A DNA stretch of 64,000 nucleotides from Undaria pinnatifida. Its lineage: Eukaryota; Sar; Phaeophyceae; Laminariales; Alariaceae. Every line of letters begins with the position of its first letter. Position 1 is the first letter of the stretch. The notes beneath the pieces were generated by a model. It ran no database searches. It was given only the letters and a program-made list of their open reading frames with translations, and was not told the DNA's origin. Location: assembly GCA_012845835.1 (NCBI GenBank), contig JABAKD010000028.1, positions 14,856,563-14,920,562 of the forward strand, read 5' to 3'. A program made the position numbers and the translations under genes. Below are positions 32,655-44,100 of this stretch, piece after piece.

Positions 32655-32870
32655 TGGGTTCACTTTTTGACCGAAGTATTGTTTTTGGTCGAATATGACA
32701 TTTACTTGGATTCATGTTTCGATCGAAATATTGTTTTTGGTCGAATACGACATTCACTTATTTACTGTAAGGGTGAAGACCGGTAAATATTAGCCGATTA
32801 ATTTGCGGTGGGGGTGAAGACCGGTCAATATTAGGCGACTGTTTTGCGGTGGGGGTGGAGAACCGCAGAT
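32655..32870 (+). repeat. Two short tandem repeats side by side
   Basis: The first has two units of about 59 bases with ATTGTTTTTGGTCGAATA and GACATT (32667-32765). The second has about two and a half units of 53 bases with GGTGAAGACCGGTAAATATT, CGA and TTTGCGGTGGGGGTG (32768-32870). Confidence 0.75.
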
Positions 32871-32927
32871 AGTAACATCTAAGTCATGTTCTCGATGGTA
32901 TACGTATCCTTTTTCGCCTGATAGTTA

Positions 32928-33180
32928 TTGACTGATTTTACGATAGCCCCCCCCGCTAAACAAGCGATTTTCTTGAACGGACGTTTCATGGCTGCCCGGT
33001 AGGAAAAATGATGCTGTGGAAACTATGCCTTCAAATACTTTCTGATTTGTAAAGGACTATCGAACGACGACGTCGGGGTGAGAAGGGGCACCGAATGTCA
33101 AAAGATTCGACCGGGAGCTGTTTTAAATAAAACCGGCGATTTCGTTAAAGAAAAGTTTGGGGGGCTACCGTAGAACGACG
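32928..33180 (+). repeat. Dispersed repeat R3, copy 2
   Basis: From GACTGATTTTACGATAGCC through GGACTATCGAACGACGACGT, GGGAGCTGTTTTAAATAAAA and GGCGATTTCGTT to TTGGGGGGCTACCGTAGAAC. It matches 53572-53840 along its length and 15548-15695 in its right half. Confidence 0.75.
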
Positions 33181-34725
33181 CTTTTGAATTGTGTTTTCAT
33201 GTTTAAGTCATGCAGCGTTCGTAAATCCGAAAAACGTGTACTTTTGGTCTGGTGAAAACAGGACCAGTAGGGGACGACATACATAGGACAACGACTTGAA
33301 CAAAATAATACGTTCATGCACCATATTTAGAGGTGTACTGCCGATGTAGGGTATTGATGGCGGCACTGATTGTATTGAACTTTTCTGGTATCTTTTTGGT
33401 ATCGTAATATTCTCCTGATTGATTGAAAACTAAAGGTGGGCAAATATTCGTTATTGCTTCATTGGTTGTTTTACCAACAGTATCATGTTGCGAATGCTTG
33501 TTCGCAAAGGAGGAGCCAACCGATTTTTTTTTGCGATGATCGTATAGTTTGGGTAGCTGGGAAGGGTTGGGCTGTGTGTATCGACAGTGGCGGCAGTTTA
33601 TCGTTTCTTTATTCGATTACTTGGAGCCGTAAGGAACAAATCCAAGGACGGAGCATTTTCGGTTTTATCATGGTTTACAAGCAACTAACATTTCAAGGTA
33701 CTGAAGGTTGTTGGCGAAGACTGTTTATAATGTGGCTTATAGTTTTTGCTGGTATATTTTGTTCATGGCTGCCTATGTGTGTTCACGAGATTGAATGGGG
33801 CATCCTTGTGACCGTAATGTACAAGACACACTGGTCTCAATATAAAAGAGGGGATGCAAAATCATAATTGTCATTTCAATTACCGATGTTGTTTCCGAGC
33901 TTGATGGGTGGTTGCAATTTTGTTTGGGCATTCGAAGAATGAGATATGATGATAATTTGATTCATGTCACAAGCAAGTTATTGTGCATTTGTTTTGCAAC
34001 GAAATCGGGGTGGCTCGTGAATGGTGTATTACTATTTGTACCAGGGAGGGCGTAGGCTAATTTTTCCGCGTCGGATGAAACCTGTGTTTGCGGACAATAA
34101 CTTATGCTATATTGTTTTTCCGGTATGATCTGTGTATTTATGGCGGTAGTAAGGAACGGCGGGGGACCTTTGTCCCGATCACCTTGCAATCTCTGGCGTT
34201 ATATCTGTCGCATTAGTCTTTTGGCCTAAAGTCGCGGCTGTTGTAATCTCTTCTTTTGATTACATTTGTCGTAAATGGGAGTATGGCTGGATTTTCGCTG
34301 ATGAAGATGGGTTTCCTGTTACCGTTTTTGTTGTTTTAGGTGATGGAACTTGGTCTATTGTGAATTCCTCGCTGTCGAAAAAGAAGACTGCGGTAGGGTG
34401 TTGCTTCATTACTTTGAGTATGACAGTTTCGCGCCGGTTTGGGCTACTGGCCTATCATTTGGTATCTAGTAGTACCTGGCTGGTGTGCGTCATGGTAGAC
34501 TGTGGTGAGCTCTCGCTCAATAGCTCACTTCTCAAAGGTCTCACGCATGAAATATCTTCGCGACTTTCCTCTACCGTGTGGTTGGGAGACGTAGCACAAT
34601 GACTTGAAACCTACCCTGCTTGAAGCTGACGAACACCATTCACTTGGAGGCCGACCTGGATCCCCAACACTGATATACATCTGTGTGGTGTATTCCTGTT
34701 CGAAAATTGCCTCCGTACCACCTCT
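33181..34725. other. T-rich stretch, no confident gene
   Basis: The 143-codon frame at 33436-33867 has GTG as its first candidate start. It includes hydrophobic segments (RLFIMWLIVFAGIFCSWLP) and no recognised domain. Base composition is shifted towards T on the plus strand over the whole stretch, which could mark an old retroelement or transcribed strand bias. Confidence 0.3.
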
Positions 34726-35870
34726 TTGCTGCTGCCTCGAGTTGTGCGGGTTAAGCTATCACTCGGCAGTTCCAGGAAAAATCTCGAGATAGCAGAAGCA
34801 GCAGCAGCAGCAGCCCCATGTACCCACGTACGAAACGACTCCACCCATCCACCGACTAACCCGCCCACTCATCAAACATCCCAACCACCATGTGCTGCAG
34901 CTGATGTACAGAAGTATGTAGAGCAGCAAACGGTTGTGGTCTTTGGTCGGCGAACTGGAAGTGGGTGTCTTGTAGGTGCGGTCGTTGTGTTGTGTGTTAT
35001 TTTCTTGCCCCTTGCCCGCTGAACGCTTCGTCTTATTTTATGTGTGGTGGGTTTCTGGTTCAGACGACAATCAAGTTGCCGTTAAAATCCAGCGAGTTAA
35101 AAGTATGTATCTCTAGATAAATTAGTACGATCAGATAATATCATACAGCAGTACCAAAAGATGTTATTAATAGTCACTGAACACTGAATTTGCGGACCCG
35201 GTGCGTCGGGACTGATGGGTTCGCCGGAGGGGCAACTCCGGCGGCGCGCGCCTCGCCCCTTGGTTGGCCGAGGTTGTGCGGAGGGTGGAACAAATGATGG
35301 AGCCTCTTTGAGCTGCTGCTGCCGTTATATTCTTTTGTAGGGGAACTGGAAGCAGGTGTCGTGTTGGTGCGGTTGTTGTGTTATGTGTTGATTCATTGCT
35401 CCTCGCTGATGGACATCGCTGTTGTGCGGTGGAATTTCTGTTTTGTCGACAATCAAGTTGCGCTGAGTTCTGCAAGTCGAATAACACAGCGACCATGGCA
35501 GGCAGAAACCTCGAGGTAGCCGCAGCAGCACTCACCCATGCATGAAACAACCCCCTCTCTGAGCTGCTGCAGTTGTGGTAATTTCTCGGTGAACTGGAAG
35601 CGGGTGTCGTGTTTGTGCGGTTGTTGCGTTTTGTGTTGCATCCTTGATCCTTGGTGTAACGCTGTTGCTGTGCGATGGATTTCTGCTGTTGCCAGAATGA
35701 AGTGCCGCTGACTTTACAACCACTCTTCGTATTGATGAGTGCGATGAGATAATAGTCACTGAACTTGCTGAGCCGGTGCGGCGGGACGGACGGGTTTCCC
35801 CGAGGGGCAACTCCTGCCGCGCGCGTTTTGTCCCTGATAAGCCGAGGGTAGGTAGGGGGCCTCCCTCGGC
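34726..35870 (+). repeat. Degenerate repeat array, three units of about 300-400 bp
   Basis: GAACTGGAAGNGGGTGTCNTG followed by GTGCGGTTGTTG occurs near 34957, 35342 and 35589. TAGTCACTGAAC followed by GGTGCGGCGGGAC, CCGGAGGGGCAACTCC and GCCGAGG occurs near 35172 and 35752. CTCGAGRTAGC..GCAGCAGCA occurs near 34780 and 35510. Units are diverged and partly rearranged. Confidence 0.6.
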
Positions 35871-36945
35871 CACGGGGATTGAGGTTTGGATAACATGCTG
35901 AAAGTCAAGTGCGGATGATATTGTTTACGTTTTTTTTTGCTGTACACATACTTGTAGCTGGTGATGCTGCTGTGGCACTGCTTCCGCTGCTTCTTCTGCG
36001 TCGATGTCTATGTTGCTACTGCTGCCATTCTCCTTGCCGTTGCAGCTGATACAGGCACGGCTCGGTGTTGTGCTTTCGCCATTGATGCTGATCCTGGTTA
36101 GGTGTTTGCGGGTTTTCTCCTGTTATTTTTGCCCGACGTCGCCAGTAGAACAGCCAGTGCGCATCTCATTCGCCCTCTAAAGAAAAGCAAGTTATGTGGT
36201 CGCAGACCGACTAGCAGAGAATCGAAACCAAGCAGTTTACGTTTCCCCATAACTTCCATCGTTTCAGTTAAAATGGGCATGCGTGCATGCTGCCCGAACC
36301 AGCAGTTTGCGAATATGGGTTTAGACCAGTATCCTTTCTCTGCTGGTGTTGCTGGTGCTGCTGCGCTGATGCGGTTTGCTGCTGCTGCTGCGTTTCTGCT
36401 TAGTCCTTTCTATCTTGCTGCGGTCGCTGTCCTCGCTGCTGTTGCAGCTGCTACAGACACAACTCACCTTTTCTCTTGCGTCATTGATGCTGTACCCTCA
36501 TGTTACGTGTGGATTGTGTGTTGTCTTCCCATGTATTCGCTTATTTCTACGTAACGTCCGTCATCCGTAGAACTATTCGTCAGATACAGCGACAAATTAG
36601 GTGGTCACATGCTGTTTAACCGATAAATAAATAACAAATATTTAGGTTCTTGTAAAAAAGTGGCTGTCTACCCATCAGTCGCTGAAAATAGGCATTGCTG
36701 CCAACAGCAACAACATATAAGAGGAATGAATATCGACCGTTCATGAACTTCCAGGTTGTGGTGTATTCGAAATGCTGTAGTTTTTCGAATAACGCAGTCC
36801 TGTATAATATCATACCGGTACAAGATGCATTACTTTGTGACTCTTTTATCGTAGCAGCGTATATCTTGCTTCATCCGCCTTGCTTCGCTCCGACCTACAA
36901 GTATCACAACACGCGGAAGGGATATCGTATAGTCTAGTTATATTA
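35871..36945. other. GCT-rich repeat-like stretch, no confident gene
   Basis: Two related CTG-rich blocks lie at about 35960-36100 and 36330-36490 (GCTGTTGCAGCTGCTACAGA against CCGTTGCAGCTGATACAGGC). The 150-codon frame over them begins at GTG and translates to alanine-rich low complexity. I do not call a gene. Confidence 0.35.
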
Positions 36946-37152
36946 TAAAAATTAAAATACACTCCAGCTGTGAGATCGAAGATTTCGTCAAAACTCATCT
37001 TTGCAAGCTGTGTGTGATACTCCGATCGCGCGCATTACGAGTTGTGTGTCCTCATTAAGGATATAGGTCGGCGACTCCCCTTACAGCTACAGTGTAGCTA
37101 TCAGGGTCAACAGGATGATTTTAGTCAGTCTGTGCGCGGAAACTATAAAACC
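36946..37152 (-). mobile_element. Core repeat, copy 8
   Basis: Plus-strand text: TAAAATACACTCCAGCTGTG, CATCTTTGCAAGCTGTGTGT, TTAAGGATATAGGTCGGCGA, CTACAGTGTAGCTATCAGGG and CTGTGCGCGGAAACTATAAA. On the minus strand the frame reads MSFDEIFDLTAGVYF, identical to copy 3, with one silent difference. No body is attached. Confidence 0.8.
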
Positions 37153-37639
37153 ATAAACGCTGAGTTGTTACTAATAAATTTATCTGGGAAAAACGAGGTG
37201 GAAAATATTTACTCTTTTTGTCAAATTTACTTATCGTACTGTATGGGATGCTGCTGTCATCTTCTTCATCTCCATTTTACAATGCAAAACACATGTGTCT
37301 CTCTGTCTTCCGTCTCGCCTGAGCGTTCCAGCCCCGTCTTGTCGGATGAGAAGGGGGGGTGGGCGGCACAACCAACAGATCACCAGGTCTCGTGCCGTGC
37401 CGAGTCGTGGCCGAGACGCGCTGGGCATTCACGATAATTTCCAGGCAGTCCTCGCAGCCACCAAGCAAGCCTTGCTGCTGAATTAAACGTTTTACGTCGA
37501 TTCTGGTCGGGGAATGGCCTACCAAACCCCGGCCAGACGCCAGTGGTTATTTCCTTGAAGGTTAGCGCGGAACATAAATATCCCAGAAATAGAGCTGTCG
37601 TGGTTCTGCCCCAGGTGGAAAGGAAGTGGTCCTACCCCT
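37153..37639. other. No recognised feature
   Basis: Intronic DNA between the core copy and the satellite. Overlapping frames on both strands at 37230-37525 show no domain. Confidence 0.35.
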
Positions 37640-38850
37640 TGTTCAGGAATCCCTCCGTATCTGATCTCTACAACTCCCATTAACCGGGGAAAAAACGGTG
37701 ACCCCCCGGGTCAACACTGCTTCGCACGATGTAGAAACCATGACTTCATCGGCCGATCGCTGATAGGCAGCGTGTCCTGGAGTCCGCATCGCAAGCTGAT
37801 GATAGATCCCCGGAGAGGAAGCCTCCCGCACAACGTACAACTCCAGCAGCCCAGGGATGAAAAAAGTATTCTTTCATGTTGATACCGCCCCAAACAGTGT
37901 GGAAACCCAACCACAATCCATTAATTACTAATCGGGTGAGGCCCATAGAGCCAGGGCGCTCCGAAAGTTGCCCGTCGGCAAAAAGCCGAGGTTCCGCCGC
38001 GTAAAAGGAAGATGAGATCCCGTCCCCGCGTCCGAAATCCTTCTGTTCATTTCAACTCCAACAACCCGGGTACGAAAACAGTACTCCAGCAACACAGGGA
38101 TGTTTTTTTTTTTTTTTTGCAGCATGATGCCGCCCCTAAACGGTGTGGAACCCCCACCCCAATCCACTAATTGCTGATCGGTTGGGGCTCATAGCCAGCG
38201 CGGCACGAAAGTTGCCGCTCGGGCAAATGCCGACGTTCCGCCGCCCCAAAGGAAGATCAGACACCATCCCCGAGTGAGAAATCATTTAGTACATTACAAC
38301 TCCAACAACGCGGGTACCAAGATGGTGATCCCCTTGGTCGATGCCGCCCCACACGGTGTGAACTCCATTCCCACTCACTGGTTACTTTTTGGCTGGCGCT
38401 CATATAACCAGCGCCCTGCGCGAGTCACCCCTGGTCCAACGCCTAGGTCCCACCGCACCCAGGGGGAAAAAGCTCCCATCTTCACGTCAGAAAACCTTCC
38501 ATACATGCCATACAACTCAGAAAAGGAAAGTGTTTATCTCCTGCGTCGATACCGCCCCGCGCGGTGTTGAAACCCCACCGCCCCATCCTCCGTTCATAGA
38601 TTTCCTGGGGCTCATAAAGCCAGACCATCAAGGGAGTTGTCCCTGGGGACTAGGTCGAGGTACCAAACTAGAGAACACCAAATCCGATCCCGGGACCATG
38701 AATTCTTCCGTACGATATTCAAGTCGAACAACGCCGGGACGCCAGCAGTGTTCCCTATCGTCGATAGCGCCCCGCACGATGTGAAATCCACACCTCCATA
38801 CTCTGATTGCTGATTTTACCGGCTACGTGGTAGACATGCGCGGCGGGGAC
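37640..38850 (+). repeat. Satellite array 1, units of about 170-220 bp
   Basis: Repeated boxes, in order within a unit: ACAACTCCAACAACNCGGG, GATGCCGCCCCNCACGGTGT, GGAANCCCCACCCC, then a CCGATCGCTGAT-like box and GGGGCTCATAGAGCCAGCGC. About five diverged units are visible. The same unit forms array 2 at 55970-57065. The Copia element inserted just past the right edge of this array. Confidence 0.7.
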
Positions 38851-38874
38851 TGCGGAATTATATTTGCTCGCGAC

Positions 38875-38879
38875 CAATA
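38875..38879. repeat. Target-site sequence left of the Copia element (CAATA)
   Basis: Five bases before the LTR. The right flank (46839-46843) reads CAATG, so four of five positions agree. Five-base duplications are usual for Copia elements, and one later substitution would explain the mismatch. Confidence 0.6.
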
Positions 38880-39383
38880 TGTGGAGTAGGTTGGTACGTG
38901 TGGCGCCCCGGTGGTGGTGTAGGTGGAGGAGAAAGGTGGCGTAATAGCCGGTGATCGGTAAACTACAAACTACTAACTAAGGCGGGTGTGATAACCCGAT
39001 TTACCCGGTACGTGTGTGGTGAAGCGTGATAGCTCAGGTGTGATAACCCGGAAATGGAACTCGGTGCTGTGGCGTGATAGCCGGGATGTAAATACACAGG
39101 CGTGGTAGCCGTGCAGTGGTGAAGGCGTGATAGCCCTTGCAATATAGATGGGGCGTGGTAGCCCTTGGCGTGGTAGCCGTAGAAGAGACACAGAGAAGAC
39201 ACAAGGAGAGGCAAATATAGAGTCGAAAATGGAGTGATATTATTCGTGCACATAAAAACCCACAACACAAAATCCCGTTGTGGAGATCCATCCCACACAT
39301 ATACGAAACCCCCAAAATTCTCCGATCCATCTTTTCGACGGATTCTTGTTAGCAATCTGACAATGGAGTGAGTACGTCCAACA
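38880..39383 (-). repeat. Copia 3' LTR
   Basis: 504 bases, TG...CA ends on the plus-strand text. Identical by eye to 46335-46838 except near 39195 (AGAGAAGAC against AGAGGAGAC). It contains many GTGATAGCC / GTGGTAGCC boxes. Confidence 0.95.
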
Positions 39384-39394
39384 GCCCCCCTACT
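39384..39394 (-). promoter_or_regulatory. Copia polypurine tract
   Basis: On the minus strand AGTAGGGGGGC lies directly before the 3' LTR, the position where plus-strand DNA synthesis is primed in LTR retroelements. Confidence 0.7.
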
Positions 39395-39689
39395 CGCAAC
39401 ATTGTCGTGATTTATCCAGATTACCCTTTTAAAAGGTACATTCCCAGATACTAAAATACTGCAGAGTTTTTCCTTACTCATGTCCAAAAAAAAATGTTGC
39501 ATATGCAAAAACACTCAGATCCGTTCTCATCACATCCATGACCATTAAAACTCAAACACTATTCAGTATTTTCCATCGATCAATTTGAATGCAAGTCCTT
39601 TAACCCTCATAAAGATACATCAGAAAACAAAACAAAGAAACAAGTAAGAAATAGAAAGTCAGAAAATCAAATACTATCCGATAGAGAAA
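39395..39689 (-). other. Copia 3' untranslated interior
   Basis: Non-coding element DNA between the RNase H stop and the polypurine tract. Confidence 0.6.
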
Positions 39690-41111
39690 TCACGTCAAAT
39701 TCATCACTATCCCCCGGTGAAATTCAAACTCCCTCTCAGGTAACGCCTTGGTGAGGAAGTCAGCATGCTGGTACTGCGACGCTACGTGGATAATTTCGAC
39801 CTCCTTCCTTTCTACCAGTTCCCTCAAAAAGTGATGCCTCACGTCAATGTGCTTCGAGTTCGAGTTCGAAATCGGGTGCTTTGCGATTTGGATGGCACCC
39901 TCGTTATCCTCAAACATGGCAATACACGGCATCCTTGCCCTTGGCAACATAAAACACCAAACCTGCCTCAAAAATAAAATCTCCTTCCCCATGTCCGACA
40001 TAGCAACATACTCCGCCTGAGTAGTCGAGAGAGTCACACACTTCTGCGTCTTGGAGTACCACGAAACAGGTCCCCCCGCACACATCACTACCCCCCCGGA
40101 CACGCTTCTCCTGTCCGTACTGCGCGAAGCATAGTCGGCATCTGCGAACGAAATCAAACTAATCCCCGTCAACGTCCCCTTCTGAAAGGAAATCCCGAAA
40201 GAACTCGTCCTCATTGCATATCCTAGTATACTACGTGCCGCTTTCCAGTGGATCAGCTTCGGCGCACTGCAATACCTTGCTACTGCCCTCACTGAATTCG
40301 CGATATCCGGCCTGGTCAACAACGCAATCCACAAAAGCGCACCGATCAACTCTCGGAAAGGAAACAGAACATTTGGCTCGTCAACATCAAAATCCCAAAG
40401 CCTCCAAGTTGTCGGAATCGGAATTGCGTTGCCCCATTCCACACCATACTTCTCTCCCAATTCTTCCGTGTACGTCTGTTGCGAAATAGTCAACCTCCCT
40501 GCCTCCCTGTCTCTCTCGTAATAGCACCCCGAGCACCACTTGAGCTCGCCCAATGACTTAACTGGAACAAGACGTCCGAGATCCTTCCCGAACTGATCAC
40601 ACCTTTCCTTCTTTCCCACGGCAAAAATATCATGAACATGCACCACTAGGTGCATCACTACTTCCCCCATTTCAACCAAACGAAAAACACACGAATCGGC
40701 CAAGCATTGCACAAACCCCAAATCCAAAAGACATTTCCTCAGTAATGCATACCACTGTCTAGACGCCTGTCTCAAACCATAAAGACTCTTGCTCAGCTTC
40801 ACAACCTTCCCTGTCAATGAACCACACCCTTCTGGCAATCGCATATAGACATCCTCGGCAAGATCTGCCCTCACAAAAGCCTGGTCTATATCGAAATGGC
40901 ACAACTCTAGGTCATGTTCACACGCCAACGCAGCCAACAAACGGACACTGGACGATGCAACAGTAGGCGCGTACAATTCTCCAAAGTCAATGTACTCTCT
41001 CTGCATGTCACCCCTAGCTACAAGTCTCGCCTTCGCTTTCGTAGGCCAACCAAGTTGATCAACCTTCCAATCAAAAATGAGCTTGCTACTGATCACGTTG
41101 GCTATTCGTTG
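39690..41111 (-). pseudogene. Copia polyprotein, C-terminal part: reverse transcriptase and RNase H
   Basis: The frame is the same as that of the upstream gag-integrase frame and is cut off from it only by a TAG at 41112-41114. The first ATG is at 41096, but translation from it is not expected. RT motifs: KARLVARGDMQ, APTVASSSVRLLAALA, LELCHFDIDQAFVRADL (first catalytic Asp), KSLYGLRQASRQWY. The YVDD box is changed to VHVHDIF, so the first of the two adjacent catalytic aspartates is His (codon 40632-40634). RNase H motifs: FADADYASRSTDRRSVSGG, STTQAEYVAMSD, EDNEGAIQIA, KHIDVRHHFLRE. The stop and the Asp-to-His change both predict loss of RT activity in this copy. Confidence 0.9.
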
Positions 41112-44100
41112 CTACTCGTCAACAATTTCAAACGTGCCTGCTTCAAGCAAACCGAACACTTCACGCTTAGCCGCGTCCATGAACTGTGCGCCATGCTCAC
41201 CGTCACGTGCCTCCCTGAACGTCTTTGGTACGCGGAGGTCCTTGGCGTGGCAGAGGGGCATGTCGGGCCGCAGGTGAGAGGGGCGCATCTCGCGAAGAGC
41301 TGCGTCGACATCCTCCCGCGTGGCGAGTCGCGACACAAGGCCGAGCGGCACTCCCCGTCCCGACGGCTCAAGCGACCAATAGTTACCCCCGCTCCCCCCC
41401 CCGCCCGTGGTGTCGTATGGCGGCGCACCTTTGCTCTCCTCCACGCCCCCCGACCCCGCATGCTGCTTGCCTCCGCCCCCCAGCTCACCAGACCCGTGCC
41501 CCTGCAGGAGCATCCGTTTCGCGTTCAGGGCCCGCCGGTTGGCCAGCAGCGACAGTAGCACATCCTCCCCCGCATGAGATAGGAGTCCTACCCCGTGATC
41601 GAACGACGTCGCCTCCGGCAGCGGCGTAGATACCGCTTCTTCCGGCACGCCCGAAAGCTGACGGCCCTCCGACCTGGTCCTTCCCGGCACGCGCTCGTCG
41701 CCCCTCTCGCCCAGCATCCTCGTTGCATCTGGGGTGAGCGGCGAAGAATATCCCGCGGCGACCGGCGGCGGCTGCCTCCTTCTGTACGTCCGCGGGGCCG
41801 GTGTCGCCGCCGGTGATGGCGATGACGATGTCGTCGAGCCGGCGTCCTCGATGGAAGAGGGAGACCACTGCGGCATCGGCGAACATACGGCAGGCGGTGT
41901 AAGAGCGCTGGGCGAGTGCGCAGGGGGCGGACCGGCAACAGCGGACGAAATAGCTGACGGTCCGGGCGGCGGCGAGGTGTGAGCGCTGGGTGAGTGCGCG
42001 GGCGGCGGACCGGCAGCGGAGGGCGGCATAGCAGTCGGTCCGGGTGGCGGCGAGGTGTGAGCGCTGGGTGAGTGCGCGGACGGCGGTGATGACGATCGCA
42101 GCGGTGGTGGCGGCCAGGTGGCTGCTGCAGGCGGTGTACCAGCAGTAGCAGGCGGGTTCGAGCAAGTGGTGTGAGCGCTGGGTGAGTGCGCGGGCGCCGG
42201 ACCGGCAGCGGCGGGCGGCATAGCAGTCGGTCCGGGTGGCGGCGAGGTGTGAGCGCTGGGTGAGTGCGCGGGCGGCGGACCGGCAGCGGAGGGCGGCATA
42301 GCAGTCGGTCCGGGTGGCGGCGAGGTGTGAGCGCTGGGTGAGTGCGCGGGCGGCGGACCGGCAGCGGAGGGCGGCATAGCAGTCGGTCCGGGTGGCGGCG
42401 AGGTGTGAGCGCTGGGTGAGTGCGCGGGCGGCGGACCTGCAGCGGCGGGCGGCGTCGAGGCAATCTCGAATGACACCCCCGGCGGCGTGGGCAGTGCTGG
42501 CGCGGAAGGGGCAGTACTGAACCCCCCCCCCCCCGACTGTGGCAGCGGCGCCCATGTAACGTTGCTAGAGTAGCATACGCGCCCTGTGTCATCCCTGAGT
42601 ACTTTCACACAGCAGTCGGCATGGTTGTCGCCCGCGTTTAGAAAGTAGCACGGCACGGCCTGGTCGTCCAGCTTCGACCTCCTCTCCCGGTACATGAAAC
42701 CGTACTGAAAAAACGGCACCACCAAGAAAGCACCCTTCTTGCCGATGAACAGCTCCTGCGGCGACGCGCGACTGGGATTTGAAGGGGAAGCAGCCTGGTT
42801 GAGCTTCTGCGCGGCATCCTTCGCCGATTCCGCCCAGAGCTTGTCCCCGCGAGCATCCAGGCCGCGAACACACGAGAACCCCCCCGGCCCCAAGCGTCGC
42901 TCCGCGGCGCGGCGAGATGCCATGGCAATTTTGTTGCAACGCTGGATTGCGTTCTCCACTACCCCATTGTATTGCTGCGCTCCGGGGGGGGAGTACTGCA
43001 CGGCGATTCCCATGGCGGAGCAGAAGTCACGGAAGTCCTTGCTGGTCCAGAGCGAATCGCAGTCGCCACGGACACTCCGTATCCTCGTCCCCGCTTTGTG
43101 GGCTAGGTCGACGATACACCGCCGGAAGACGGCTACGGCGTCAGACTTGCGACGCAGGGCGTAGTTCGCGATGTAGCCCGTTGCAGCATCGACAGCATAG
43201 AATATGTAGTGGTTGCCGCCTATGGTGGTGGTGTATGGTCCGCACATGTCGATATGTAGGAGATCGCCAGGCGCCTTCCCCGCTCGTCCCTCGCTTCGCT
43301 TCGGCACGCCCGCTCTCGTCCCCCTCGCCGATATACACGTAGTGCAGGGTTTCATCCGTCCGGTGAGGGTGATCCCTCGCTGCCGAGCAGATTCCCTCAA
43401 AATAGGTTCAGACAGGTGGCCGGCGCGGTCATGGAACACGTTAATATCGACTCGCTTGCGATCGTTGCCAACGTGGAAAGGGTTTTTCCCGGGGCCCAAA
43501 AGGGCAAGTGCACACTCTTCACTTTCTCTATCCTGCATCATACGGTCGAAAATGTCCCATTCTACGGCATACGCCTCGGTCTTCTCGTCAGAAATGCTCT
43601 GGGGTCGATAAATCCATGCCGTACTTGAATCACACGGAGTGGGGTGGGATAAAGCAGTCTCAAGCTCAAGCTCCAACTCCATGAGAGAAGCCATCACAAC
43701 GCTCGAAGGTTGTACGAGGTTGTTTTCACTAAGAGGAACCGTGGGGGATATGCAGGCAGCAGACACGAATGCACTCTCACGCGAAGCACCAACTGAACCA
43801 ACTGGGCCAACTGGCATCGGTGGGTTGCAAGCGGAAGACTCGGGGGCACTCTGATTCGCTACATCCACTGGCAACGGAGAAGGGGGTAGTCGGGTGGCGT
43901 AGAGGGAGTCGTTCGCCGATCCCCGAATGAAGCGGAGCCTTCCCGCTTGTGTACCAGTGGGGTTTACAGAACAGGAGTTTTTATCAGCCACCTTCCAAAT
44001 CGAGAAAAGGTTAAAGCCAAGCCACGGAGTATATATCACATCTTGCACACACGCCACAACGTCCTCCGGGTTTCCGTGTTCGTCTAGTTGGTGAAACACT

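Noticed and set aside
33436..33867. Frame of 143 codons with hydrophobic segments
   Set aside because: No ATG at its start, no recognised domain, and T-rich composition that favours hydrophobic translations.
36102..36554. Alanine-rich 150-codon frame
   Set aside because: It begins at GTG and translates duplicated GCT-rich repeats.
41485..42592. Additional 334-356-codon minus-strand frames inside the Copia element
   Set aside because: They exist only because the 78-bp GC-rich repeat is in phase. The gag-pol frame with clear motifs is the real one.
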